Translations under genes and position numbers: made by a program
Source of the DNA: CAVVAH01 sp963746175
GTDB taxonomy: Bacteria > Actinomycetota > Actinomycetes > JACCUZ01
Assembly (NCBI GenBank): GCA_963746175.1
Contig: CAVVAH010000004.1
Span: 1,364,001-1,428,000, forward strand
Direction of reading: 5' to 3'
Length of the DNA stretch: 64,000 bases
Part shown: positions 53,520 through 63,483 of the stretch, piece by piece
Layout of the letters: the number at the start of each line of letters is the position of its first letter
How positions within the stretch are numbered: position 1 is the first letter of the stretch
The notes under the pieces: generated by a model
Seen by the model: the letters and a program-made list of their open reading frames with translations, nothing else
What the model was told of the DNA's origin: nothing
The model's database searches: none

Positions 53520-54883
53520 CGTGCTCCCCGGCGGGCCGCCGCCCGCCACCGGTCTCGGCGCCGCCGACGACGGGTTCCGCCGGCTGCACCCGCTGACCCC
53601 GGTGCTGCGCGGCTGGAAGATCTTCGCCGCCGCCGTCGCGATCGCCGTCCAGCAGGCGTACGGCGACCTGTCGCTGCCGTGGCTGGTCGGTGCCGTCGCG
53701 GTCTCGATCCCGGTCGGTGCGCTGTACGGCTGGCTGGCCTGGCGAGCGACGCGCTACCGGATCAGCGCCGACGACCTGCGGTTGGAGACCGGGATCCTGC
53801 ACAAGCGCTCACGCCAGGTGCGGCTGGACCGGCTCCAGGCGGTCGACGTCGTGCGGCCGTTCGTCGCCCGCGCACTGGGCCTGGCCGAGCTGCGGCTGGA
53901 GGTGGCGGGCGGCTCGTCCTCCGAGGCTCCACTCGCCTACCTCTCCGACGAGGCCGCGCACCGGCTGCGGGCCGAGCTGCTGGCTCGCGCTGCCGGCCTC
54001 CACCACGAGACGCCCGAGGCACCCGAGCGCGTCCTGCTCGAGGTGCCCCTGTCCCGGCTGGTCGAGTCGACGGTGCGCTCGGTCGTCGTGCTGATGACCG
54101 TGGTGGTGCTGATCGCCGTCGTCGTCATCACGGCGGTGAACCGTGCGCCGGGTCTCATGCTGGCGCTGGTCTTCCCGTTCCTGTTCGGTGTCGTACCGGT
54201 CGTGGTGAAGGGCGTCGTCACGCACTTCGGGTTCACGGTCGCGGAGTCGCCCGACGGCCTCCGGCTGCGGCACGGGCTCCTGGAGACCCGCGCCCAGACC
54301 GTGCCGCCCGGCCGCGTGCAGGCCGTCCGGCTCACCGAGCCGCTCCTGTGGCGGTCGCAGGGCTGGTGCCGGGTCGAGGTCGACGTCGCCGGGTACGTCG
54401 GCGAGGGCCAGCAGAACGCGTCGGTGCTGTGCCCGGTGGCACCGCGTGCCGAGGCGCTGCGGGTGCTGGCGAGGGTGCTTCCCGGTGTCGACGTCGACGC
54501 CGTCCCGCTCGTCCGGTGTGCCGGCCGCGGCCCGCTTCCTCGACCCGTTCGCCTGGCGGCGGCTCGGCGTCGGCGCCGACGACCGTGTCCTGGTCACCCG
54601 CCGCGGCCGCCTGACCCGCGTCACGGACGTCGTCCTGCACGAGAAGGTGCAGAGCGTCCGGTTGGTGCAGGGGCCGCTGCAGCGGCGGCTCGGGCTGGCC
54701 AGCGTGCACCTGGACACCACGCCGGGACCGGTCACGGCCTTCGCCGCGCACCGGGACCAGCACGAGGCCCGCGCCATGGTCGACGCCGAGGTGGAGCGGG
54801 CCCGCCTGTCCCGCGCCAGCGCCGGCCCCGATCGGTGGATGACGCCTCCCGCTGCCGCACCAGCACCTACTGTGCAGCGGTGA
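53512..54883 (+). CDS. PH domain-containing membrane protein (YdbT-like), one frameshift
   Basis: GTG 53512, overlapping the previous gene by eight bases. Several hydrophobic segments (about 38-70, 195-235) separate three PH-like bPH2 domains, each with a motif of the form HKRSRQVRLDRLQAVDVVRP, ETRAQTVPPGRVQAVR or HEKVQSVRLVQGPLQRRLGL. One extra C near 54512 breaks the third; corrected, the product is about 456 residues with stop 54883, which overlaps the P450 start by four bases. Confidence 0.82.
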
Positions 54884-56100
54884 CCGCCGCAGCGAGCAGC
54901 CCTCACGCCGATCTCGACCTCACCGAGCCGGGCTTCGTCGACGACCCGTACGCCACGCTCGCCCGGCTGCGGGAGACCGCGCCGGTGCTGTGGCACGAGC
55001 CGACCCGTCAGTGGCTCGCGGTCTCCTACGCCGCTGCCAACTCCGTGCTGCGCGACCGCCGGTTCGGCCGGCTGTGGACCGACAAGGAGCCGGCCGCCGA
55101 GTTCGAGCCGTTCAACACCCTGCACCGCAACCAGATGATGGAGAACGAGCCGCCGGTGCACACCCGGCTGCGCTCCCTCGTGGCGTCAGCGTTCGCCCGC
55201 GGTCACGTCGAGCGGCTCCGGCCGCGGGTGGCCGAGCTCACCGAGCAGCTGCTCGACGCCGCGGACCCGGCCGGCTTCGACCTCATCGCCGACTACGCGG
55301 AGCCGCTGCCCGTCGCGGTCATCGCCGAGCTGCTCGGCATCCCGGAGGAGGACCAGCACCTGCTGCGGCCGTGGTCGGCGGACATCGTCGCGATGTACGA
55401 GTACGAGCGGGCCGGCACCGTCGGCCCGCGTGCCGTGTCGGCGTCGGCCGAGTTCGCGGCGTACATGCACGAGCTGGCCGGGCGCCGCCGGCGCGAACCG
55501 GGGGAGGACCTGGTCAGCCACCTGGTCGCGGCCGAGGACGACGGGCACACCCTCTCCGGCGACGAGCTGGTGGCGTCGGCGATCCTGCTGCTCAACGCCG
55601 GCCACGAGGCGTCGGTCAACGCCTTCGGCAACGGGGTGGTCGCACTGCTGAACGACCCGGCTCAGCTGGCGCTGGTGCGCGCCGGCGTCGACGACGCCGA
55701 CGTGGTCGCCGGGTCGATCGAGGAGATGATCCGGTACGACGCGCCTCTGCAGCTGTTCGAGCGGACGGCCAAGGAGGACGTCGTGCTCGGCGACCCGTCA
55801 GCCGGCGGCGTCGAGGTCGCGGCGGGCACCAAGGTCGCCGCACTGCTCGGTGCGGCCAACCGCGACCCGGCGCAGTTCGCCGACCCGGACGTGCTCGACG
55901 TGTCGCGGCGCCCCAACCCCCACATCGGCTTCGGGGCCGGGCTGCACCACTGCCTCGGTGCCCCGCTGGCGCGGATGGAGCTGCAGATCTCGCTGCCGAC
56001 GCTGCTCCGCCGCTGCCCCCAGCTGCACCTGGCCGGCGACCCCGTGCGCCGGCCGACGTTCGTCCTGCGCGGCTACCGCTCGGTGCCGGTCGCCTCCTAG
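54880..56100 (+). CDS. Cytochrome P450
   Basis: 406 residues from GTG 54880. Heme loop FGAGLHHCLGAPLAR with Cys 358, ExxR as EEMIR, and an I-helix LLLNAGHEASVN in which Ser replaces the usual Thr. CYP107/CYP163-like bacterial soluble P450. No ferredoxin or reductase gene is adjacent, so electrons must come from elsewhere. It shares a CTAG stop with the convergent methyltransferase. Confidence 0.94.
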   Translation: MTAAASSPHADLDLTEPGFVDDPYATLARLRETAPVLWHEPTRQWLAVSYAAANSVLRDRRFGRLWTDKEPAAEFEPFNTLHRNQMMENEPPVHTRLRSLVASAFARGHVERLRPRVAELTEQLLDAADPAGFDLIADYAEPLPVAVIAELLGIPEEDQHLLRPWSADIVAMYEYERAGTVGPRAVSASAEFAAYMHELAGRRRREPGEDLVSHLVAAEDDGHTLSGDELVASAILLLNAGHEASVNAFGNGVVALLNDPAQLALVRAGVDDADVVAGSIEEMIRYDAPLQLFERTAKEDVVLGDPSAGGVEVAAGTKVAALLGAANRDPAQFADPDVLDVSRRPNPHIGFGAGLHHCLGAPLARMELQISLPTLLRRCPQLHLAGDPVRRPTFVLRGYRSVPVAS

Positions 56101-57072
56101 AGCCCGCGCAGCGGCTCCGGCAGCTCGACGCCGACCGCCTGCACCAGCCAGCCGAAGCCACCGAGCCCCGCCGGGTCGGTGAGCTCGGCGAGCTCGCCGA
56201 TCGCCGACAGCGCCCGGACGTAGGCCGCGGGGTCGCTGCGGGCCAGGTCGTGCGGCGGCCGCGGGGCGCCTGCCCCGAGTGCCGTGAGCGCCGTGGCCTG
56301 CGTGGTGAGCACCGTCGCGGTCGCGCCGGCGCGCTCGCCCGCTGCCGCACAGGCGTCGAGGGCGACGTGGCTCGTCACGTCGCAGCTGCCGTCCGGGACG
56401 GGGAGCACCTGGCGGCCGTCCCGGTAGCCGGTGAGGCTGCCGGACGCCGGCCGGTCGTCGCGTGCGTGCGCGTAGTCGACGGCGACCGCGAGCCCGCGCC
56501 GTAGCGAGCCGACCAGCGCTGCCCAGCGCTCGTCCCTCGGCCACCCGACCTCGGCGCGCTGCCCGCCACCGGTCGCCGGCCACCAGGAGGTCAACCAGGA
56601 GAGGTCGTCGGCACCGACCGGCGCACCGACGCGTTCGGCGCCGGTGGCCACGTCGACCAGCACCCGCCGCCACGCCCGTCCGTCGTGCTCGACGACGTCG
56701 ACGGGGACGTCGTCGAGCATCTCGTGCGCGACGAGCAGCCCGTCGACGTCGCCGGGCGGTTCGGTCGGTCCAGCCGACCGCAGGTGGCAACCCGGGCGGC
56801 CGTCCCCCTATGTCGACGCCGACGAGGGACAGCTCCGGCGCCAGGCGGTGCAGGTCGACCAGCATCTCGCCGCCGCCGGCCCCGACGTCGACGACGGTCG
56901 GGAGGGCGGCCGTACGCGCCAGGGCGACGAGGGCCTGCGCGAGCAGCGGTGAGGCGTGCACCGAGGTGCGGAACTGGCTGGCCGGCCGGTGCCGGCGGTA
57001 GAAGCCGTCCGGCCCGTAGAGGGCCGCCTCGGTGGCGGCACGCCACGGCAGCCACGTCGTCTCGTCGGCCAT
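56097..57072 (-). CDS. SAM-dependent methyltransferase, MidA/NDUFAF7 family, one frameshift
   Basis: ATG 57072. Starts WLPWRAATEAALYGPDGFYRR, then SAM-binding VVDVGAGGGEMLVDL and VGVDIGGRPPGLPP. One extra base near 56765 breaks the frame; it resumes at GLLVAHEMLDDVPVDVVEHDG, followed by AVAVDYAHARDDRPASGSLTGYRDGRQVLPVPDGSCDVTSHVALDA, typical of MidA. About 325 residues. The mitochondrial relative methylates an Arg of the complex I 49-kDa subunit, and a nuoD gene lies 3 kb away, though in actinobacteria the target is not known. Confidence 0.86.
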
Positions 57073-57144
57073 CAGAGCAGGATCGTGGCAGACCAGGTGG
57101 CGGCGACCTCGACACCGGCCGTGCCGGCGGCCGATCATGCCTGC

Positions 57145-57948
57145 GTGGTGATCGACCCGCGCACGCTGATGATGGTCGTGGCGCACCCGGACGACGACGC
57201 GTACGGGCTGGCCGGCAGCGTCGCGCTGCACGCCGACGACCCCGGGTTCCGCTACGTGCTGGTGCACGCCACCGACGGAGCGGCCGGTGAGATCCCGCCG
57301 GGCTTCCCGGCAACGCGCGAGACGCTGGGCGCCGTCCGCCGGGCGGAGGACGAGGCGGCCTGGCGGGTGCTCGGCCGGGAGCCGGACCGGCACGAGTGGC
57401 TGGACTACGACGACGGCGCGGTGTCCGACGTGCCGTTCGAGGAGCTGGTCTCGCGGATCGCGGCGATCATGCAGGAGGAGCGGCCGGACGTCGTCGCGAC
57501 CTTCGGGCCGGACGGCATCACGGGGCACCCCGACCACGTCCGGGTCGGCGCGGCCACCGACGCGGCGTTCGAGCGGGTCGCCGCGACTCCGGGACCCGGT
57601 CTGCACCGGCTGCTCCACGGGGCGATGCCGCGCTCGGTGTGGGAGCGGTGGAACGCCAAGCGCCGGTCGGTGGGGCTGGACCCCTGGGACCCCGCCGCCG
57701 TCTACCACCTGCGCGGCGTGCCCGACGACCAGATCGGGCTGACCGTGGACACCTCGTCGGTGGCGATGCGGATCGTGACGGGGCTGAAGGAGCACCGCAG
57801 CCAGCGGCACGTCATCGCGAACGCCGACGCGACCGACGAGCAGTGGGCGCGGAGCGTCGGGCAGCGAGCACTGCGTCGTCGTCCGCGGCGGCACGCGACC
57901 GGCTGCTCACCGACGTCTTCGAGGACCTCCCGGCCGCGCGACCGCTAG
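57145..57948 (+). CDS. PIG-L family deacetylase, C-terminus frameshifted
   Basis: GTG 57145 or the next codon. Zinc motif VVAHPDDDAYG, HATDGAAGEIPPGF, and GPDGITGHPDHVRVG are those of MshB/Mca-type N-acetylglucosamine-derivative deacetylases and mycothiol S-conjugate amidases. After WARSVG an extra G near 57861 shifts the frame; SEHCVVVRGG and then DRLLTDVFEDLP are readable in other frames, so the real tail probably ends near the point where the convergent DUF1810 gene ends. Substrate unknown; mycothiol metabolism is plausible in an actinobacterium. Confidence 0.85.
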   Translation: MVIDPRTLMMVVAHPDDDAYGLAGSVALHADDPGFRYVLVHATDGAAGEIPPGFPATRETLGAVRRAEDEAAWRVLGREPDRHEWLDYDDGAVSDVPFEELVSRIAAIMQEERPDVVATFGPDGITGHPDHVRVGAATDAAFERVAATPGPGLHRLLHGAMPRSVWERWNAKRRSVGLDPWDPAAVYHLRGVPDDQIGLTVDTSSVAMRIVTGLKEHRSQRHVIANADATDEQWARSVGQRALRRRPRRHATGCSPTSSRTSRPRDR

Positions 57949-58382
57949 AGGAGCGCCAGCGTCGCCGGGTCCTCGACGCCGTCGTAGTAGCTGCTCGAGC
58001 ACCTGCGCGGAACACCGGCTCGTCCGGAGCCGACGTGTGCGAACAACGTCATCGACGACCGCAGCTTCAGGGCGTCGACGGGGCCGAGGACGGCGACCGG
58101 GTCGTGCCCGTCGCGGTCGGCCATTGCGCGTGCGCACTCCCGCAGTCGCGGACCGAGCACGGGGTGCGCCAGGTACGCCCGCGCCTCGGCGAGGCCGTGG
58201 ATGCCGAAGTGCTCTGCGGTGCTGCTCACGCCGAGCCCGGCGAGCTGTGGGAAGACGAACCACATCCAGTGGCTGCGCTTGCGGCCCGACCACAGCTCGG
58301 CCAGGGCCGTGTCGTACGTGCCCAGGTCGTCCTGCGCGTCGACGAACCGCTGCAGGTCGTGCGGATCCGCCGGCCCCGTCAT
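57945..58382 (-). CDS. DUF1810 family protein with three compensating insertions
   Basis: 145 residues from ATG 58382: DPHDLQRFVDAQDDLGTYDTALAEL, GRKRSHWMWFVFPQLAGLG and LGPRLRECARAM, the DUF1810 core. Near the C-terminus the sequence makes sense as SDEPVFR, then QVLEQ, then YYDGVEDPATLALL only in three different frames; one extra base each near 57988, 58006 and 58017 gives a net shift of three, so the frame stays open but about a dozen residues are garbled. Function unknown. Confidence 0.82.
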   Translation of the reverse strand: MTGPADPHDLQRFVDAQDDLGTYDTALAELWSGRKRSHWMWFVFPQLAGLGVSSTAEHFGIHGLAEARAYLAHPVLGPRLRECARAMADRDGHDPVAVLGPVDALKLRSSMTLFAHVGSGRAGVPRRCSSSYYDGVEDPATLALL

Positions 58383-58461
58383 GTCCCTCAGCCTGCCACC
58401 GATGACTTCGACGCAGTCGTCCCGTCTACTCCTTTCGGCAGGCCGACGAGAGGTGGACGAC

Positions 58462-59047
58462 GTGCGCACGCTGAAGGTCATCGAGTTCATGTCCCTGGAC
58501 GGGGTCGTGCAGGCGCCGGGCGACCCCGACGAGGACCGCGACGGCGGCTTCGAGCACGGCGGCTGGCAGCGGCCGTACTTCGACGAGATCTTCCTCCAGC
58601 AGGCCGGCCCGGGCATGGCGAGCACGCACGCCCAGCTGTTCGGCCGCAAGACGTTCGAGAAGATGGCCGCCTTCTGGCCGACCCAGGGCGACGACGATCC
58701 GTTCGCGCAACCACCTGAACCACGTCCAGAAGTACGTCGCGTCTCGCACGCTGACCGAGACCACCTGGGGACCCACGACGATCCTGTCCGGCGACGTCCA
58801 GAGCCAGGTCCGGGAGCTGAAGCAGCAGGACGAGGGGACCATCTCGGTGCTCGGCAGCCCCGGGCTGGTCCAGACCCTGATGGCGCACGACCTCGTCGAC
58901 GAGTACGCGCTCGCCATCCACCCCGTGGTCCTGGGCAGCGGCAAGAAGCTGTTCCGCGACGCTGAGCAGGTCCGTCGGCTGGAGCTGGTCGGCTCGGTCA
59001 CGACCACCACCGGCGTCCTCATGACGACCTACCGCCCCGTGCGCTGA
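58462..59047 (+). CDS. Dihydrofolate reductase-fold protein (RibD C-terminal type), one frameshift
   Basis: GTG 58462 after GAGAGG. Begins RTLKVIEFMSLDGVVQAPGDPDED, then LFGRKTFEKMAAFWP. One extra base near 58709 shifts the frame; it continues HLNHVQKYVASRTL, ILSGDVQ, ISVLGSPGLVQTLMAHDLVDEYAL and HPVVLGSGKKLF, the usual pattern of YyaP/YwjB-like reductases. About 194 residues, NADPH-dependent by family; substrate unknown. Confidence 0.85.
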
Positions 59048-59115
59048 CCCGACGCTGCGTCGCCACGCCGTAGGCTGGCTGCCGTCCGGTACCCCCGCAA
59101 GGACTGGAACACCTC

Positions 59116-60019
59116 ATGAGCAGCACGCCGTCGGTCGACGACCGGCCCGCCCGGCTGTCTGTCGGCGTCGTCGGTGCCGGCCGCGTCGGCTCGGTCCTGG
59201 GCGCGGCGCTGACGCAGGCGGGACACCGGGTCGTGGCGGTGTCCGGCGTCTCGGACGCCTCGCGCCGCCGGGCGGATGCGCTGCTGCCCGGCGTACCCGT
59301 CGTGCCCCCCACCGAGGTGCTCGAGGCCGCGGAGCTGGTGCTGCTCACCGTCCCCGACGACGTGCTGCCCGAGCTGGTCGCCGGCATCGCGGCCTCCGAC
59401 GCCGTACGGGCCGGCGCGCTGATGGTGCACACCAGCGGGCGCTACGGCGTCGCCGTGCTCGATCCCGTGACCCGGCATGGGCGCGCTCCCGCTCGCGCTG
59501 CACCCGGCGATGACGTTCACCGGCCGGCAGGAAGACCTGGCCCGGCTGGCCGGCGCCTGCTTCGGCATCACCGCCCCCGAGCCGCTGCGGCCGATCGCCG
59601 AGGCGCTCGTCGTCGAGATGGGGGCCGACCCGCAGTGGGTCGACGAGGAGGCCCGCCCGCTCTACCACGCGGCCCTCGCGGGTGGCGCCAACCACCTCGC
59701 CACCCTCGTCAACGAGTCGGTGGACCTGCTGCGCCAGTGCGGCGTCGCCGAGCCGGAGCGGCTGCTCGCGCCGCTGCTCGGTGCCTCGCTCGACAACGCC
59801 CTGCGGTCCGGGGACGCTGCGCTGACCGGGCCGGTGGCGCGCGGCGACGCCGGCACGGTGGCGGCCCACGTCGCGGTGCTGCGCAAGGTCTCGCCGGACA
59901 CGGCGGCGGCGTACGTCGCGATGGCGCGCCTGACCGCGGACCGCGCGCTGGCGGCCGGACTGCTCAAGCCCGAGGCGGCCGAAGCCCTCCTCGACGTCCT
60001 GGCCGGAGGCCCGTCGTGA
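59116..60019 (+). CDS. Rossmann-fold and DUF2520 domain protein, one frameshift
   Basis: ATG 59116. NAD(P)-binding VGVVGAGRVGSVLGAALTQAGH, then LLTVPDDVLPELV; an extra C at 59476 breaks the frame just before MGALPLALHPAMTFTG, the start of DUF2520. The helical part (YHAALAGGANHLATLVNESVD) resembles ketopantoate reductase and ProC. About 300 residues. It is coupled to panC by a four-base overlap; such proteins are candidates for the ketopantoate reductase step in actinobacteria. Confidence 0.87.
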
Positions 60020-60862
60020 CCCGGCTGGTGCACACCCGGGCCGACCTGCGCGCCGCGCTGGCGGGACCGCGACGGCCAGGTCGGCGTCGTCATGACGATG
60101 GGCGCGCTGCACGCCGGGCACCGCGAGCTGGTGCACGTCGCTCGCGCCCGCTGCGCGGTGGTGGTCGTCACGGTCTTCCTCAACCCGTTGCAGTTCGCTC
60201 CGAGCGAGGACCTGTCGCGCTACCCGAAGACGCTGGACGACGACGTCGCTCTGTGCGAGCAGGAGGGCGTGGACGTCGTCTTCGCCCCGGCGGTGGAGGA
60301 GGTCTACCCCGCGGGCCGGCCGCAGGTGCAGGTGCACGCCGGCCCCCTCGGTGACGTCCTCGAGGGCGCCTCCCGACCGGGTCACTTCGACGGCGTCCTC
60401 ACCGTGGTGGCCAAGCTGATCAACCTGACGTTGCCCGACGTCGCCTACTTCGGCCAGAAGGACGCCCAGCAGCTGCTGCTCATCGCGCGGATGGTGCAGG
60501 ACCTCAACTTCCCCGTCGAGGTCGACGCGGTGCCGACCGTGCGCGACCCGGACGGGCTCGCTCTCTCGTCGCGCAACACCTACCTCACCGACGACGACCG
60601 TCGCGCAGCACTGTCGTTGTCCCGCGCGCTGTTCGCCGGCGTGGCCGAGGAGAGTGCCGGCGCCGACGCCGTACGCCGGGCAGCGCACGCCGTGCTCGAC
60701 GCGGAGCCGTCGATCGCCCTCGACTACCTGGCCCTGGTCGACCCGGCCACGCTCGCCGAGGTGCCTGACGACGCAGCCGGCCCGGCGCTGCTCGCCGTCG
60801 CGGCGCGCGTCGGGACCACCCGGCTGATCGACAACGTGCCGATCAGCCTGCGGGACCGCTGA
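60016..60862 (+). CDS. panC: Pantothenate synthetase, one frameshift
   Basis: GTG 60016, overlapping the previous stop. Starts TRLVHTRADLRAALAG; one extra C near 60068 shifts the frame, then GQVGVVMTMGALHAGHREL, FLNPLQFAPSEDLSRYPKT, GPLGDVLEGASRPGHFDGVLTVV, FGQKDAQQLLLI and LSSRNTYL complete the PanC motifs, including the HxGH ATP site. About 281 residues. It joins pantoate and beta-alanine. Stop and coaX start share one base (TGATG). Confidence 0.92.
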
Positions 60863-61657
60863 TGCTGCTCGCGATCGACGTCGGGAACACGCACACGGTG
60901 CTCGGTCTGTTCGACGGCGACGACCTCGTCGAGCACTGGCGGGTCGCCACCGAGGCGCACCGCACGGCCGACGAGATCGCCGTCGTGCTGCGCGGTCTGC
61001 TGGCGCAGCACCCCGGACCGGCCGGCGCCGACGTGGTCGACGGGATCGCGCTCTGCTCGACCGTGCCGTCGGTCCTGCACGAGATGCGGGACATGATCCG
61101 CCGCTACTACGGCGACGTGCCCGCGGTCGTCGTCGAGCCCGGTGTCCGGACCGGCGTCCCGGTGCTCACCGACAACCCCAAGGAGGTCGGCACCGACCGG
61201 ATCGTCAACGCTCTCGCCGCCGTCGAGCTCTACGGCGGTCCCGCGATCGTCGTCGACTTCGGCACCGCCACGACCTTCGACGCCGTGTCCCCCAAGGGCG
61301 AGTACCTCGGCGGCGCGATCGCACCGGGGATCGAGATCTCGGTCGAGGCGCTCGGCAGCCGCGGCGCCCAGCTGCGCCGGGTGGAGCTGGCTCGGCCGCG
61401 GTCCGTCATCGGCCGGTCCACCGTGGAGGCGCTGCAGTCCGGGATCCTGTACGGCTTCGCCGGCCAGGTCGACGGCGTCGTCGCGCGGATGGCCGCAGCG
61501 ATCGTCGGCGACGGCGGCGACCCCGACGACGTCACCGTCATCGCCACCGGCGGCCTGGCTCCGCTGGTCCTCGACGACGCCGCCGTCGATCGACGTCCAC
61601 GAGCCGTGGCTCACGTTGATCGGCCTGCGCCTCGTCTTCCAGCGCAACCCGTCCTGA
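60862..61657 (+). CDS. coaX: Type III pantothenate kinase, one frameshift near the end
   Basis: ATG 60862. ASKHA motifs AIDVGNTHTVLGLFDG, NPKEVGTDRIVNALAA, VVDFGTATTFDAV and ATGGLAPLV. One extra G near 61587 shifts the frame; corrected it ends SIDVHEPWLTLIGLRLVFQRN at 61657, about 265 residues. Uncorrected, it would run to 61695 with an unrelated tail. It phosphorylates pantothenate for CoA. Confidence 0.92.
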
Positions 61658-61691
61658 ACCCGCTGGCACGCCCGCTCCCGTCCTCCGCAGA

Positions 61692-61780
61692 TTGATCACG
61701 TGGACGTGATCAACCTCCGCCGGTAGTGGCTTGTGCGCCACCACCGGTGCCGGTCGATCACGTGGACGTGATCAACCGGC
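61692..61780. repeat. Two GATCACG palindromes between coaX and lysS
   Basis: The first (61692-61713) is TTGATCACGT / ACGTGATCAA around GG and, with the next 15 or so bases (CCTCCGCCGGTAGTGG), is almost identical to the copy at 17294. The second (61750-61780) has the same core GATCACGTGGACGTGATC inside CCGGT / ACCGG. Confidence 0.8.
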
Positions 61781-61832
61781 CAGGGGTGGTCGTTCACGGA
61801 GGGTCGGCGGAGGGCTCGGTAGCCTGGGACGT

Positions 61833-63356
61833 GTGACCGAGCCGACCCCCAGCGAGCCGACCGCCGAGCCGGTCCTTGCCGACCAGCCCGAGCAGGTGCG
61901 GGTCCGCCGGGAGAAGCTCGACCGGATGCGCGAGCGCGGCGTCGACCCGTACCCGGTCTGGTTCCCGCGGACGACCACGCTGGCCGACCTCCGCACCGCG
62001 CACCCCGGGCTCGAGCCCGACGAGCACACAGGCGTACAGGTCGGTGTCGCCGGCCGGGTCGTCCTGTCGCGCACCGGCGGCAAGCTCTGCTTCGCCACGT
62101 TGCGCGACGGCACCGGCGAGCTGCAGGTGATGGTGTCGCTCGACGGGGTCGGCGAGGACGCGCTGGCCACCTGGAAGTCCGACGTCGACCTCGGCGACTA
62201 CGTCGGCATCGAGGGCGAGGTCATCAGCTCACGCCGTGGCGAGCTGTCGGTGCAGGCCACCAGCTGGACGATGCTCGCGAAGGCGCTTCGCCCGCTGCCC
62301 GACAAGCACAAGGGCCTCACCGACCCGGAGGCGCGGGTCCGGCTCCGCTACGTCGACCTCGCCGTCAACGCCGACAGCCGGCAGATGGTCCGCAACCGGG
62401 CCACGGTGCTCAAGTCGGTGCGCGCCACCCTGGACCGGCACGACTTCCTCGAGGTCGAGACGCCGCTGCTGCAGCCGTTGCACGGTGGTGCGGCGGCGCG
62501 GCCGTTCCGGACCCACCTCAACGCGTTCGACCAGACGATGTACCTGCGCATCGCGATCGAGCTCTACCTCAAGCGGCTGGTCGTCGGCGGGCTGGACCGG
62601 GTCTACGAGATCGGCCGCAACTTCCGCAACGAGGGCGTCGACTCCACGCACAGCCCCGAGTTCACGATGCTCGAGGTCTACGAGGCGTACGGCGACTACG
62701 GCACGATGGCCGAGCTCACGAAGGAGATCGTCGTCGACGCCGCTCGCGCTCTCGGCTCGACCGTTGTCCCGGACGGGCGTGGCGGCGAGATCGACCTCGA
62801 GGGGGAGTGGCGGCACCTGCCGATCCTCGAGGCGGTCTCGGACGCGGTCGGGCAGGAGGTCGACGTCGACACCCCGGTCGAGGTCCTGCGCAAGCTCGCC
62901 GACACGCACGACGTCGCGCTGCAGCCGGCCTGGAACGCCGCCGAGGTTCTCGTCGAGCTCTACGAGCAGCTGGTCGAGGACCACCTGCTCCAGCCGACGT
63001 TCGTCACCGACTACCCGGCCGCGGTGAAGCCGCTCGCGAAGCCGCACCGGTCGAAGCCCGGCCTGGTCGAGGCGTGGGACCTCATCGTCGGCGGCGTCGA
63101 GCTGGCGCCGGCGTACTCCGAGCTCAACGATCCCGTCGAGCAGCGCCGCCGGCTCGTGGAGCAGTCGGTCAAGGCCGCGGGCGGCGACCCCGAGGCGATG
63201 CAGCTCGACGAGGACTTCCTGCGGGCGATGGAGTACGGCATGCCCCCGCAGGGCGGGATGGGCCTGGGCATCGACCGGCTGATCCGGCTGCTCACCGGGG
63301 TGCCCTCACTGCGCGACACCATTGCGTTCCCGCTGCTGAAGCCGGAAGGGACCTGA
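61833..63356 (+). CDS. lysS: Lysyl-tRNA synthetase, class II
   Basis: 507 residues from GTG 61833. Anticodon-binding OB fold (VGVAGRVVLSRTGGKLCFATLRDGTGELQ), class II motif 1 near FLEVETPLLQP, motif 2 YEIGRNFRNEGVDSTHSPEFTMLE, motif 3 GGMGLGIDRLIRLLTG. An actinobacterial LysS located behind pan/coaX genes as in Streptomyces and Mycobacterium. Intact frame. Confidence 0.96.
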   Translation: MTEPTPSEPTAEPVLADQPEQVRVRREKLDRMRERGVDPYPVWFPRTTTLADLRTAHPGLEPDEHTGVQVGVAGRVVLSRTGGKLCFATLRDGTGELQVMVSLDGVGEDALATWKSDVDLGDYVGIEGEVISSRRGELSVQATSWTMLAKALRPLPDKHKGLTDPEARVRLRYVDLAVNADSRQMVRNRATVLKSVRATLDRHDFLEVETPLLQPLHGGAAARPFRTHLNAFDQTMYLRIAIELYLKRLVVGGLDRVYEIGRNFRNEGVDSTHSPEFTMLEVYEAYGDYGTMAELTKEIVVDAARALGSTVVPDGRGGEIDLEGEWRHLPILEAVSDAVGQEVDVDTPVEVLRKLADTHDVALQPAWNAAEVLVELYEQLVEDHLLQPTFVTDYPAAVKPLAKPHRSKPGLVEAWDLIVGGVELAPAYSELNDPVEQRRRLVEQSVKAAGGDPEAMQLDEDFLRAMEYGMPPQGGMGLGIDRLIRLLTGVPSLRDTIAFPLLKPEGT

Positions 63357-63357
63357 C

Positions 63358-63477
63358 GTGTCCGTGATCGAGGCCCTGCTGCCGCCCGTCGTCGTCTGCG
63401 CGGCGTTCGTCGCCATCCTGCTCGGCGTCAAGCGCTTCGCCGACCGGGAGAGTCGCGAGGAGCGCGACGAGCGCTGA
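63358..63477 (+). CDS. Small single-helix membrane protein
   Basis: 39 residues from GTG 63358, two bases after the lysS stop. One transmembrane helix (LLPPVVVCAAFVAILLGV) then a charged tail (RFADRESREERDER). Short proteins of this kind follow lysS in other actinobacteria, which supports coding; otherwise evidence is position and composition only. Confidence 0.6.
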   Translation: MSVIEALLPPVVVCAAFVAILLGVKRFADRESREERDER

Positions 63478-63483
63478 CCGCGT

